Source: Strigops habroptila
Lineage: Eukaryota; Chordata; Aves; Psittaciformes; Psittacidae
Direction: 5' to 3'
Assembly: GCF_004027225.2 (NCBI RefSeq)
Contig: NC_044297.2
Span: 409,569-473,568 of the forward strand
DNA length: 64,000 bases
Each line of letters begins with the position of its first letter. The first letter of the stretch is position 1. This document shows, piece after piece, positions 33,051-44,900 of the stretch. The position numbers and the translations under genes were made by a program. The notes beneath the pieces were generated by a model that made no database searches, was not told the DNA's origin, and saw only the letters and a list, made by a program, of their open reading frames with translations.

Positions 33051-34128
33051 GTTTTGGGGATGCAAACTGCTCCCCCCCCCAGCTCCAGGCCCGCAGGTTC
33101 CTCGGGATTGAGGATTTCCCACCGGGATCGCACAAGGGAAGCTCGACCCGGCACCAAACCTTCCCCTTCTCCCCACACGGCGCCAACACCCGCCTCTTCC
33201 ACCGGGATTCGAGTTTCCTCCCGCAGCACCGACCTCAGGCGGCGGCGCCGGTGGGATCCGGACCTTTTTTTTGGGGGGATTTTTGAGGATTTTTCCCCCG
33301 TCTCTTTGATCCCTTCGCTCCGGTGCTGCCCCCGCCGGGGCCCCCCCATCGCCTCGCGCATTAAAACGGAGTTTTCCACTCTCAAATCGTCTTTTTTTCC
33401 CCCCTTTTTTTGGCTTTTTTTTTTTCTGTTGCTGGTTGTTGCCTGGTTTTTAGCTCACTCGGCCCTCCCAGCCCTGCGCTTTCCCAGCGCCTCCGGACTG
33501 AGCTGGGCTCCAGCGCTCTTCATTCCAAAGTTTCCCGCTCTCATCCGATGGCTTCTCCACGTTGAGGACTTGAGTTTTCCTGGTTTTTATGGAGTTTTTC
33601 CCGCTGTTTTTCGGGAGCCGCCGCCGCCGCCTCCTTAATTTATTGCCGCGGATCCCGGCGGATCCCTCTCTCCGTATTTATTGGGGAGCCCTCGCGCAGC
33701 GGAGGGGGGGGATGCCGACACCGTGTCCCTCCTCACCCCACCGGAGCAGCACTCGGGGGGTGTGGGGGGGAGACGTTGTCCGTCCATCCATCCGTGTGTC
33801 CTCCGCTGCCGCCGTCGCTCTTCCCGAGGGATTTTTAACGTGGATTTCTTCCTTTCGTCCCGTTTTTAAGCCCGGTTTTCCTCACTCAACACGGGAGCAA
33901 TAGTCTTTTATCTCGGTGTCCCACCCGCGTCCGTACTGTATTTTGTACCCGAAGGCAGCTCTCAGTGACGTCCTGCTGGACCCCCCCGCTCCGCTCTTCC
34001 CGCTCCTTCCTCAAGCACGGAGGAGATTCCCGGGGGGAAGCGTGGCTCCGCCGTGCCGGACTCAGCGGCGGGCGCCGGCGCCAGACGCAGGCGGTACCTC
34101 TCCTTTCATTTTTGAAGAGGATGAGCTC

Positions 34129-34172
34129 TACATATATATATATATATATATATAAACGATATATATATATTC
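34129..34172. repeat. (TA)n microsatellite
   Basis: Two alternating TA runs are separated by 'aacga', in the PURB 3' UTR. A shorter one lies at about 34705-34722. Confidence 0.85.
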
Positions 34173-35984
34173 CTATATTTTGGGGCTGAATTGCAGGAAT
34201 TTAGCCTTGCCTTTCGACGCCGGCCCGGCTCGAAACCCATGGGATACATGGAATAGGAGGAAAAACAAAACCAAGAGGCAGATAAAGCCAAAAAGGAGAA
34301 CAAAATCCATCCGACAGCGCAGGCGGGAGCCGGGGCCGCGGCGGCGTCGGCAGCACGAAGCCTTTCTCCAGGCGGAGAAGCGCCGGCTCCATGTGGGAAG
34401 CTTCCATTTGCCACCGCAGGAGATGGCTGAGAAGAGCAGAGAGCCAAAAGAGGCCAAAAGATCCCCCCGAAAAGATGGAAGCGGGAGGAATGCCAGCGGC
34501 GTTTGGGAGGCACGGTGCAGAGCAGGAGCCGCGGCGCCAGCCAGGACTCGGGTGGCTGCTCCAAGGGGGGGTTTTGGGGTGAGTTTTGGGGGTTTCCTTT
34601 CCTTTCGGTTGGGTGAGGTTGTGGCCGGTGCCAGGGGTGAGCCCTGAGGTGATGGTGGTGGTGATGGTGACACCCCATGAGCGCCGCGGCCCGGCTGTGC
34701 CTGTATCTATATATATGTAGATACACGTCTCCGCGCGGGTGTGTACATAGATGAGGGGCTGGGGGGGGGGGGGGGGGAGTTTGGTTTGGATTCATGTAGA
34801 AAACAAATTCCTTTTGGATTTTGGGCTTGGTTTTTAATGGGGGGGGGGGGAAATGATCCCAAATCCTTGGAACTTCCAGGTGGGAGTTGCTGCGGAAGGG
34901 CCGGGTCGAGGGCGCGCTGTGGCTGTACAGAACTCACCTGTAAATCTTGTATAGCGCCCAAACGCCATGTAAATACCCGCCATGTGCGGAGCGCCGGGAA
35001 TGCTGGAAACGCTTCACGTCCATATTCCCACCTCCCCTCCCCCCGCAAAGGGATGAACATGGGAATTCTCGTGCCCGGCCGCTGTGGGGGCGAGGGGCAC
35101 GGAATGGGCCCCGGGTGCCGGGGGAGCGGCGGTGGCTCCGGGTGACCCCTTCGCCGGCTCCTCTTGGGAGCCCAACGAAAAGCTTCCAAAAAAGAAAAAA
35201 AACCCATAAAAATAGCAAAAAAAAAAAAAATCCTAGAAAATCCAAAAAGACGGAAGCGGGAGCGAGCGCTGACGGTACAGGAGCTGATGCCGCGCCGGGA
35301 CAGCATTCCCGGTGGGAGATGCCAACCCCCGTGGCTCGGAGGGAGAGGCTGGAGCCGTCGCGGAGCCGGTCAGGCCCTGCAGCCCGGCGCTGGAACGGCT
35401 CTCTTGGATCAAGCCGAGATGGGAAGAGGGGAACAGCATCTTGGAGGCGGTGTTGGAACCAGCAGAACGTGCCGGCGGGTCGATGCTGGAACAGCCCTGG
35501 ATCCTCCGGGATGAGCCGGGATCTGCCCGACCCGTTCCCCCCTCCCCTGCCCCCGACGTCCCTTGAGAAAGAAGAAAGTTTTATTCCTCTTATTTTTTTA
35601 ATGAAAGAAAAACAAAAAAGAAACCAGATGCACTTTAGGCAGCCCAGCGTGGGGCTGCCGGGGGGGGGTGTCCTGCGCCCCCCCCTTTGCTTCCTTCCTT
35701 CCCTCCCTCGTCCCTCTGCGGCCGGCGGTTGCCGAAGGCAGGGCTCGGATCCCTGGATCTTACCACTAGCGCCAGACGACGCCCGACGTGAGGAGCTCCT
35801 CGTGCCTCTGCTCCTCTCCTCCCCCAGTAGCAGATTTTTGCAAATGGAGTTTTACAAGTCTATATTTAAAGAATTGTATGTTTGTAACAAATAAAAAGTA
35901 TGCGGAAAAGTGAATGGAAAACAAAAACCACCAAAGCCCGGCCCTCGGTGTCTGGATCATTTTGGGGGGGGGGGTCCCTCAGGA

Positions 35985-36400
35985 GGTGCTGCTGGGTTGG
36001 GAATGGGGTGTCTGGGGGCTTGGGTGGGGTTTATGGGGGTCACCTATGGGGCTCTGGGGAGGACTCCTGGGACTTTGGGGGATCTTAGGGCTCTGGCAGG
36101 GGACATATGGGGTGTGGGGGGAGCCTTGGGGCTGAGTTATGGAGCTTTGCAGGGCACCTGTGGGGCTTGGGGGGCCCTCAGGGCTCTGGGGAGGACCCTT
36201 GGGGGCACCTCAGGGCTCTGAGGAGGAGCTATGGGGCTCTGGGGAGACCTATGGGACCTTTGGGGGGATCCTCAGGGCTTTAGGGGGGGATCTGTGGGGC
36301 TCTGTGGGGGGACGCACGGGGCTGTGGGGATGATCTATGGGGCTCTGGTGGAGTGTCGGGACTCTGGGGAGGGCCTTGGAGCTTTTGGAGGCCCCTCAGT
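35985..36400. repeat. Minisatellite between PURB and the H2AZ2-like promoter
   Basis: Diverged units of about 30-40 bases of the type 'tatggggctctggggagga' and 'cttgggggga(g/t)c' stop at the border of the next CpG island. Confidence 0.8.
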
Positions 36401-37118
36401 CCCCCGCGCACACACGCGGCGGCACCGCGGGGGCTCAGCGCGGTACGACGGGCTCCCCCCCCCCGGCAGCACCGCGGCCGGTGCGTGCGGCACCGGCACC
36501 GCAGCCGGGGGGGCCGGACACTGAGGCACCGCGGCGGGAGCTGCCCCCGCCCGGCCCTACCTGCGCCGCGGCCGCCGGCTGGAACCGCGGGGGAAGCTCC
36601 GCGCCGGGCTCAAGCGCCTCACGGCGGCGGCACCACCGACCGCCCCCCTACCCCCGGTGCTCCGCTCCCGCAGTGCCGCTCCGCGCAAACAAACAACACG
36701 AGGGGCGGGGCCAGAGAATGGGCGGGAAAGATTTCTTTCCTCCCATTGGCTCCCCGACCTGCCTGCCGGCCTGGCCCCGCCTCCCGCGGACCAGTCCGCT
36801 GTTTCTATTGGATGGCGGTCACGTCACTCCTCCGCACCGCCCACAGGCTCAGGCACGCCCCCTCAGCCCTCACCCCTGAGTGCCGTGTGCAAAGGAAAAA
36901 CAGCCGTTAAACGGGCCGCGGGGCGGAGCCCGGTGAGGGGAGTAAGAAGCGGCGCTCGGATTGGTGGCAGCCGGGCGTTCAAACTAGCACGGGGCGCCGC
37001 GATTGGCTCGCGGGCCGCCGCGGCAGGCCGGGCTCGCTCGTCGCTCGCGGGAGGGTTATTGTCTGGCGGCTCCTGAGGCGGCTCCAGCGCGGGATCGGCT
37101 CCGGGGCTCGGCGGCACC
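36400..37118 (+). promoter_or_regulatory. CpG-island promoter with four inverted CCAAT boxes
   Basis: ATTGG (inverted CCAAT) occurs at about 36744, 36807, 36960 and 37002, and a CRE-like 'tcacgtcact' at about 36819. The region is CpG-dense and ends in a short leader and a start codon at 37119. Multiple CCAAT boxes are typical of H2A.Z promoters. Confidence 0.6.
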
Positions 37119-37121
37119 ATG
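37119..37121 (+). CDS. H2AZ2: Initiator-codon exon, probably H2AZ2 (rest of gene not visible)
   Basis: The sequence cggcaccATG|GTGAGG puts a start codon in a Kozak context directly before a good donor. Exon 1 of H2A.Z genes codes little more than the initiator methionine (recalled, not checked). PURB and H2AZ2 are adjacent and in this order and orientation in human. No later H2A.Z exon was found up to the assembly gap at 38383. The 1.26 kb of intron-like sequence after it (37122-38382) holds nothing else I can name. The call rests on synteny and structure only. Confidence 0.35.
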
Positions 37122-38382
37122 GTGAGGGGCGGCGGGGCGGGCTGCGCGCCCTCACCTCGGCCCGGGGAGGGGGGGCTCCTCCCGCTTCCCCCCCTCCCCA
37201 TCGCGGTGCGCGGGGCCGCCGCGGGGGAAGGCGCCTCCTCACGGCGCTGCGCGGGCCCCGGAGCGGCGCGGGAGCGGCTGTCAGCGGGGCGAGCCCCGCC
37301 AGCGCGGCTCAAGGGCGCCTGTCACAGCCCCCGCCGCCGGTTCCCGCCGGTCGGGGCCCGGCCGGAGCTCGCTGCAGGCTCCGCGGGGGGCGGCCGGGCT
37401 CTGCAGGGGGCTCACCCCGCGGTGCGCGGCCCGCGGTGGGGAACGGGCTGCGGCGGGGGCTGTGACCGGCGTTCGGGAGGCAGGAGGAGGCGATAAGGGG
37501 CAGCCCGGGGTGAGGTTACGCAAGCCCCGCGCAGGCAGAGCTGCGGGAGCAGATAAAGAGCTGCGTTTTGCGGTGGTTCAGTCCGGCTGAAGCGATGAGA
37601 AGAGGGAAAAGATGGTTTTTTGCTTGCGAGACATCCCGTGTGTCAGATCCAGTGAGGTTTCCCTGTGGGAATGTGCTTCCATGGGGAGAACGAAGGAGAC
37701 ACGGCTCCTGCGCCTGTCAGTGCTGGCCGGTACGGGTGAAGAAGCGAATCTGCCCCCGAGCTTCCTGAGGAAGAGGAGGGGATGCTCCCACCGGCCGCGA
37801 TGGAGCCGGCGTTCCTGTGGGACTGCGGCTGGAATGGGGATGAGCTTGGAAGTTTGACCAAGTGATGCTTTTACTGCTATCGAAGGAACTCTGGCTGCTT
37901 CGGATCCTTTTGGACACGTATCGACTGCTCTGCCAACACCCCACTGCTACGGAGCTAGAGACACCCCTGTCCTGGCTTGTCAGCATTCCCGGTGCCACTT
38001 CTGCTCCGTCTCTCGCCTCCGCGTGAAGTTATTTCCTTGCAACTTGTTTTCTCTGTGGTTGAGTTTCAAGAGCTTCCGGAAGCCTCCCAGCGAGCTGGAA
38101 TTCCTCCTTTTTAGACAGGAATAGGGATTGTGGGATCAGTGCGTGGTCTGAAGCCGGGGGTTCAGGTGGAGCCAGCGTGGTTTAGGGCTCTGCTCTCCCT
38201 CCCCGGTGGGTTTCTTGGCTCACTGTGGGCTGGGACAGTGATGTTGGGGGGTTGCAATTGCTGCTGTTTCTTGAAGAGAGCAGATTTTGGGGTGTGAGGT
38301 GCTGTTTTGTGGATTGCTCTCCTCGTGCTAAGGGGGTCTTCACCCTAGGGAAGGGCTTTACCCGAGTAATAGATCTCAGCTG

Positions 38383-38478
38383 NNNNNNNNNNNNNNNNNN
38401 NNNNNNNNNNNNNNNNNNNNNNNNNNNNNNNNNNNNNNNNNNNNNNNNNNNNNNNNNNNNNNNNNNNNNNNNNNNNNN
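38383..38478. other. Assembly gap (96 N)
   Basis: A run of N joins unrelated sequence. On the left the expected downstream exons of the + strand gene are missing; on the right about 370 C-terminal residues of NPC1L1 (-) are missing. The real distance is therefore probably several kilobases, or the join is wrong. Confidence 0.95.
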
Positions 38479-38965
38479 ACCCAATGGCCACCATGGTGGG
38501 CACCCAATGCAGGCTGAATGGCCACCATGGTGGGCACCCAATGCAGGCTGAACGGCCACCATGGTGGGTACCCAATTCACAACCAATGGCCACCATGGTG
38601 GGCACCCAATATAGACTCAATGGCCACCAGGGTGATGGACACCCAAGATGGACCTTATGGCCACCATGATGGGCAACCAACATACACCAAATAGCCACCA
38701 TGGTGGGATCTCAACATACACCTAGTGGCCACTATGATGAGCAGCCAACATACACCCGATGGGCACCACGGTGGGCACCCAACGGGCACCATGGTGGGCA
38801 CCCAATGCACAACCAGTGGCCACCATGGTGGACACCCAATGTAGACCAAATAGTCACCATGGTGGGCACCCAATGTAGACCCAACAGCCACCATGGTGAA
38901 CACTCAACGTACACCCAAAGGCCACCACAACGTACACCCAACACACCCCCAATGCGCACCCAGCA
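38479..38965. repeat. Palindrome-bearing minisatellite at gap edge ('ccaccatggtgggcacccaa')
   Basis: About a dozen diverged units of 30-39 bases, many with the 12-base palindrome CCACCATGGTGG. The array touches the gap, so it is the probable reason that assembly stopped here. Confidence 0.9.
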
Positions 38966-38997
38966 GCCACCCCGGCGGCTCCCCCGTCCCCCCTCAC

Positions 38998-41900
38998 CGC
39001 TGGTGGCGGGGCAGAACTGGCCACTGGCGTTGCCAAACTGGTGGATGCGGCAGCAGCGGCTGGTGGGGTTGAGCCAGTCGAGGAAGTCGTCGAGCCAGGA
39101 GGTGGCCGGGATGGCCAGGAAGGACCTGGGGAGGGGCCGTGCTCAGGAGCCGCGGGGGGGTCCCCGCGCCGCCCCCCGCGCCCGCAGCGCACTCACACGT
39201 CGGGGAAGCGCGTGGCCATCTCCACCATGTGGGTCAGCGAGTCGCTGTCGCAGCCGGAGCTGGAGCAGATCCCGTTGGTGCCATCGGTGGACGAGAAGTT
39301 GTAGCCCTCGGTGGTGACGAAGAACGTGGGGACCCCCACAGCCAGGTACTGGTTGAGGGCACTGAAGTACTGGAGCACGTAGGAGTCCTGGGGGCACCCA
39401 CCAAGTGTCAGATGGGTGCTGGCACCTACCATGGCACCCACCATGGCACCCACCATGGCACCCAACACAGCACCCAGCACAGCACCCAGGGGGTCTGGTG
39501 GTCCCCAGTGGGGTCTCACCATCCCTGTGTTTCCCCAGCCCCATGGGGATCATGCTGTGCCCACACCACCCCTGTGCTGGCCCCATAGAAGCCACCCCAT
39601 CCCCATGGCAGCCTTACATGAGGCTGTAGTGTCCCCATGGCACCCTGGTTGGGGACACCCCACCCCTGGGTAAACCCATATGGGGCTATGCTGTGCCCAT
39701 AAGTGGCCACACCAGCCTCACACTGGCCCATAGTTGCCCTATAGGAGCCATCCCCCTACAGTGACATCCCCCATAGGGCCAGACTCTCACTATAGGAACC
39801 TCGCCCCCTCCCCAGCAGCCCCACACGAGCCCCACTGCCCCCAGGCATCCCCACGGGCTGGGGTGTCCCCATGGGGTGTGGGGTCCCCACCTGGGGCATG
39901 GCGAGCTCCTGGTCCAGCCCCACGGGCACCTGCAGCATCAGGTAGAGCCCGGTGCAGGAGAGGAAGAGGAAGAGCAGCACCTGCAGCAGCAGCAGCAGCG
40001 CCCATGAGGGGGCCCCCCCCCCGCACCCTTGAGCCCCCCAGTGCCCCCCAGCACCCCCATGTCCCCCCCCCCACATCCCCAAGGAACCCCCCAGGACTCT
40101 CCCCACACCCATAACCACCCCCCCATTTCCTCCCCACTTCAGGAACACTTGGGGGGGGGGGGGGGGGGGCAAGAACCCTCCCGGCCCCATAAGGAACCCC
40201 CCGGATCCCGCAACACGCCCAGAGCCCCGCCCCCAGCTCCAAGCCCCGCCCCTCTCCCCAGCCCCGCCCCTCCCCCAACCCCGCCCCTCTATCCAGCCCC
40301 GCCCCTCTTCCCAAGCCCCGCCCCTCTCCCAAGCCCCGCCCTTATAGGCATCGCCCCTTCCCCAAGCCCCGCCCTTCTCCCCAGCCCCGCCCCTCTCCCA
40401 AGCAGTGCCTCTCACCCAACGCCCCGCCCCTCTCCCCAAGCCCCGCCCCTCTTCTCCAGCCCCGCCCTTCTCCCCAGCCCCGCACCTCTCCCAAGCACCG
40501 CCCCTCACCCAACCCCCGCCCCTCTCCCCAAGCTCCGCCCCTCGTCCCGCCCCACCCCCTCTCTCAAGCCCCGCCCCTCCAGCAAGCCCCGCCCCTCTCC
40601 CAAGCCACGCCCCCTCGCATCGCCCCGCCCCTCTCCCCGCCGCTCACCACGAGGGGCCGCACTCGCGGGTGCAGCAGCCCCGGGACCAGGCGCTGCAGGA
40701 GCGGCCGCAGCAGCCGCAGCCCCGGGCGCGGAGGCCCCTTGTCCTGGCGGCAGCAGCAGCACACGTCCGGGCGCGAGGCCTGGCGGCACCGTGAGGAACA
40801 CGTGACAACCCCCCCAGAGACACCCCCATCCTGCCCCTGTGCCCCCTCCATCCGCCCCGGGCACAGAGCACCCCATGGGCACCCTGGGGACACCATCCCC
40901 CCCGCGCCTTTGTTCTCCCCTCCACCCCGCCGTTTCCCACCTCCTCCCGCCGGGCGTCGAGCGCCAGGATCGCCACGAAGGCGGAGATCTGGAGCAGGAA
41001 GTCGAAGGCGATGGCGAGAGCGGCCGTGAGGGCGAAGGTGCGCACGGCCGGCATGGAGGAGAGCGCGCCTGGCACGGGCACAGCGGCGCCGGGGCGCCCG
41101 TCACACCGGTCACACCGGCACCCAGTGCCCCCAGTGCCCCAGCACCCATGGGTACACCTTTATTCCCCTGTGCCCCCCATGTCCCTGTGGCACCCCGACC
41201 ACTGTGTCCCCCATGTCACCCCATGTCCCCATACCCACCCTGTGCCTCTGTGTCCCCTATGTCCCTGTACCCTGCCTTGCCGCCATGCCCCCCTGTGCCC
41301 CTGTATCCCTGTGCTCCCCCCATGTCTCTGGGCTCCCCCCTGTCCCCGTGGCGCTCACCCAGCAGGAAGCAGATGACCTCGGAGAGGCTGCACAGCGCCA
41401 TGCTGGGGGCGACCTGCGCCAACACCCGCGCGATGTGCTGCTCCCGCCGCTCGCCCGGCTCCCGCGACGACTGCTGCTGCCACAGCGGGAGCGTGGTGAC
41501 CCCGACCCGCGCCCCCACATGCACCCTGACCTGCACCCCCACCTGCATCCTGACCCACACCCTGACCCGCACCCCCACCCGCACCCTGACCCGCACCCCC
41601 ACCCGCACCCCCACCCGCACGCTGACCCACACCCCCACCCGCACCCTGACCCGCACCCCCACCTGCACCCTGACCCGCACCCCCACCCGCATCCTGACCC
41701 ACACCCCCACCCGCACCCTGACCCGCACCCCCACCTGCACCCTGACCCGCGCCCCCACCTGCACCCTGACCCGCGCCCCCACCTGCACCCTGACCTGCAC
41801 CCACACCTGCACCCCGACCCGCACCCCGACCGGCACCCCGACCCGCACCCCCACCCGCACCCCCACCCGCACCCTGACCCACACCCCCACCCGCACCCCG

Positions 41901-44900
41901 ACCCCCACCTTGACCTGCACCCCGACCCACACCGGGACCATGACCCTGACCCACACTGGGATCCACACTGGGACCATGGGTGACCCCAACCCACACCGGG
42001 ACCCACACCAGGACCTGCACCAGGACCCTCACTGGGACCTGCACCAGGACCCACACCAGGATCATGGGTGACCCCAACACACACTGGGACCCGCACTGGG
42101 ACCATGGGTGACCCCGACCCATAGGGACAATGGGTGACCCTGACATGTGCTGAGACCATGGGGATGCCCACAGGACCTCCATACCCACAGGTCTCCTGTG
42201 CTCCAGGGGGACCCTGTCCCCAAGTTGTCCCTGTGCCACCAGCCCCACAGGAACCCTGTCCCCAAGGCGTCCCGGTGCCCCCCGCCCCACGGTGCCCCCC
42301 GTGCCCCACAACCTGGTACTCCTGCACGAAGATGAAGATGTTGTCAGCGCCCACGGCAAGGACGAGGAAGGGCACAACCTCGAGGATGATGAGGGACGAG
42401 GGCAGCCCCAGCAGCGCCAGCAGCCCCATGGCGGAGAACACGGAGCCAACGACCACGGCGATGCCGCCCAGCGCCAGCATCACCTTCAACTCCACCTGCG
42501 ATGGGGACACTCAGCACCCAACAGGGCACCCAAAGGTGCCGCCACCACCCCGAGCCCCCCCTGACACCCACCATGACGCGGCGCCAGGCCGTGTACTCGC
42601 CCAGCGCCACCGCGATGTAGGCGAACACCACGAAGTAGCTGGTGCCGAAGACGGGGATGTCCTGGCCCATGGTGCGGCTGATCTCGTCCTCCAGTGAGCG
42701 CTGAGGGGTGGGAGGTGGGTGAGGGGGGGCCGGGCACCCATGGGTGCTGCCGGGCCCCCCCGTGGTGCCTCACCTCGGCCATGAAGGCGACGGACAGGTT
42801 TTGGCCGTGGGTGCGCTGGAAGTCCCTGACCAGCTCGAGGAAGCGGCTCTCCCAGCTCAGCACCCACTCGTACCGCGGGTCCTCGCGCGGGAAGTTGTTG
42901 AGCGAGTAGGTGACGATCAGCGCCTCGGCCTCCGTGTACTCCGAGCCTGGGGACACCCGCGCCATGGGAGACAGCCGGCGGGTGACATCCCACCGCTGGG
43001 TGACGTGACACCCGTCCCGCCGGGTGACATCGCTTCAGGTGGCATCCCATGGGGTGACATGACACCCATCCCAGCAGGTGACATCCCATAGGTGCTACGA
43101 CATCCATCCCACCGGGTGACATCCCACAACCCGGCGATGTGACAACCATCAGGTGACATCCCATAGGGTGACATCCCATGCGGTGACATGATACCCATCC
43201 CAGCAGGTGACATCCCATAGGGTGACATCCTATAGGTGCTATGACACCCATCCCACCGGGTGACATCCCATAGGGTGACATCCCATGGGGTGCTATGACA
43301 CCCATCCCACTTGGTGACATCCCACCACCCAGCGATGTGACACCCATCCCACCAGGTGACATCCCATTAGGTGACACCCCATAGGGTGACATGATACCCA
43401 TCCCCACCAAGTGACATCCCACAGAGGGACACCCCATGGGGTGACATCCCATTGTGACACCCAACCCCTGGGTCGCGTCTCACCGGGTGATGTCCCACCA
43501 CCGCACAACGCGACACCGGTCCCACGGGGTGACACAACCATCCCACCAAGTGACACCCCCGGCGCGCCCCATCCTGCTCACCGCTGTAGCCGCCGAAGGC
43601 GATGTAGGGGAACACGGGGCCGCCGTAGTCAGCCATGCAGCTCAGCTCCAGCGTCGTGATGTCCTTGAAGGACAGCGGGGAGCTGGCGGGGGACAGACAC
43701 CGGTGCCGTCACCGCGCTGGTCCCCCGTCACCCAGCCCCGCTCCGCCGGCGCTGCAGCACCCACTTGACGCAGTAGATGAGGTGGTCGCGCCAGTCCACG
43801 GTGCCGGTGCCTTGGCTGTCGGCCTGCGCGACCATGGCCAGGTGGGTGCCGTTGTTCTGGAAGTACTGGGTGACGCTGTTGACGCAGCAGTCGGCGGCCG
43901 TGGGGCTGCTGGGGTTCAGCGGCGCGTAGCACACGTCCTGCAGCGTCACCGTCCTGCCCGTGCCCGGCGCCTCCGCCGTCGCGGCCGCCAAGCGCTGCTG
44001 CAGCTCCAGTAGCGCCTGCAGCACCTCCATGGTCAGCACCGCGCTGAAGTTGGTGGCGCCGAACAGCGTCGAGTCGTAGCTGGAGCCGCTGCCCCGCAGC
44101 GCCGTCACGATCACCTGGTTGGTGCGGAGGAACGGCCCGAAGTGTTGGTCGTAAAAGGCTTTCTCTTGCCGCGCGCGGCTGCCCGGCGCCGACCACAGCT
44201 CCACCGGGTCGGTGGTGAGGTGCAGGACGCGGAACCCGGTCGACAGCCCCGCCGCCACCGCCACCGCCACCACCAGCACCGGCACCGGGTGCGAGGCCAC
44301 CAGCGTCCCCCACCACCGGAACGCCCTGGTCAGCGCCCGGTGCCCGGCATCGCCCCATCGCTCCGAGCAGCCGGGGGCGCGCGCCGGGGCCGGCTGCAGC
44401 ACGACGCCCTTCTTGGAGCTGCGGTGCCGGCAGCACAAGGCGAGGAGGAAGAGGAAGGCGAGGAGGGCGAAGAGCAGCCCGCAGAGCACCAGCGCGCCGT
44501 CGGCGGCGCCGATGCGGAAGGGGGGCGCGGGGCCGGCCGGGGGGGTGATGGTGGGGCAGGACTCGTCGCAGTCCTGGCACGAGCACGGCTCCTCCTCGTC
44601 GCTGGGCGCCTCGCTGCAGCTGTAGGCCCGGGCGCTCAGCGGCTCCAGGGCATCGCCGGGGCTCGTGCCGTTGGGCACGAGGTAGAAGTTGATCTGCAGC
44701 GGCGACAGCCCGTTGTTCTTGTCCCCTTGGAAGTCCAGCCAGCGCTGCGCGGTGCAGAGCTGCGCGCCGTAGCGCCCGCACATGCTGTCCAGGGCGTAGC
44801 CGCCGGTGACCGGGAGCCGGACACCATGGCACGAGGTGAAGGCGGCATCGGCGAACTCCTGCTGGTAGAAGCACTGGTACTCGACGACAGCGAACTCCGA

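Larger units (their letters stand above)
32356..35915 (+). other. PURB: PURB 3' UTR, about 3.5 kb, AATAAA at 35890-35895
   Basis: No other gene, acceptor-donor pair or conserved frame was seen between the PURB stop and the AATAAA at 35890. The last 80 bases (tttgcaaatggagttttaca, tatatttaaagaattgtatg) look AU-rich and conserved. Within it lie a pyrimidine tract (about 32690-33050) and a (TA)n run at about 34129-34170. PURB mRNAs have long 3' UTRs in mammals too. Confidence 0.7.

Noticed and set aside
41257-42510. 417-codon minus-strand ORF
   Set aside because: Two genuine NPC1L1 exons (42495-42313 and 41473-41359) are joined by an open minisatellite intron. Donor and acceptor sites and human homology show that the middle is not coding.
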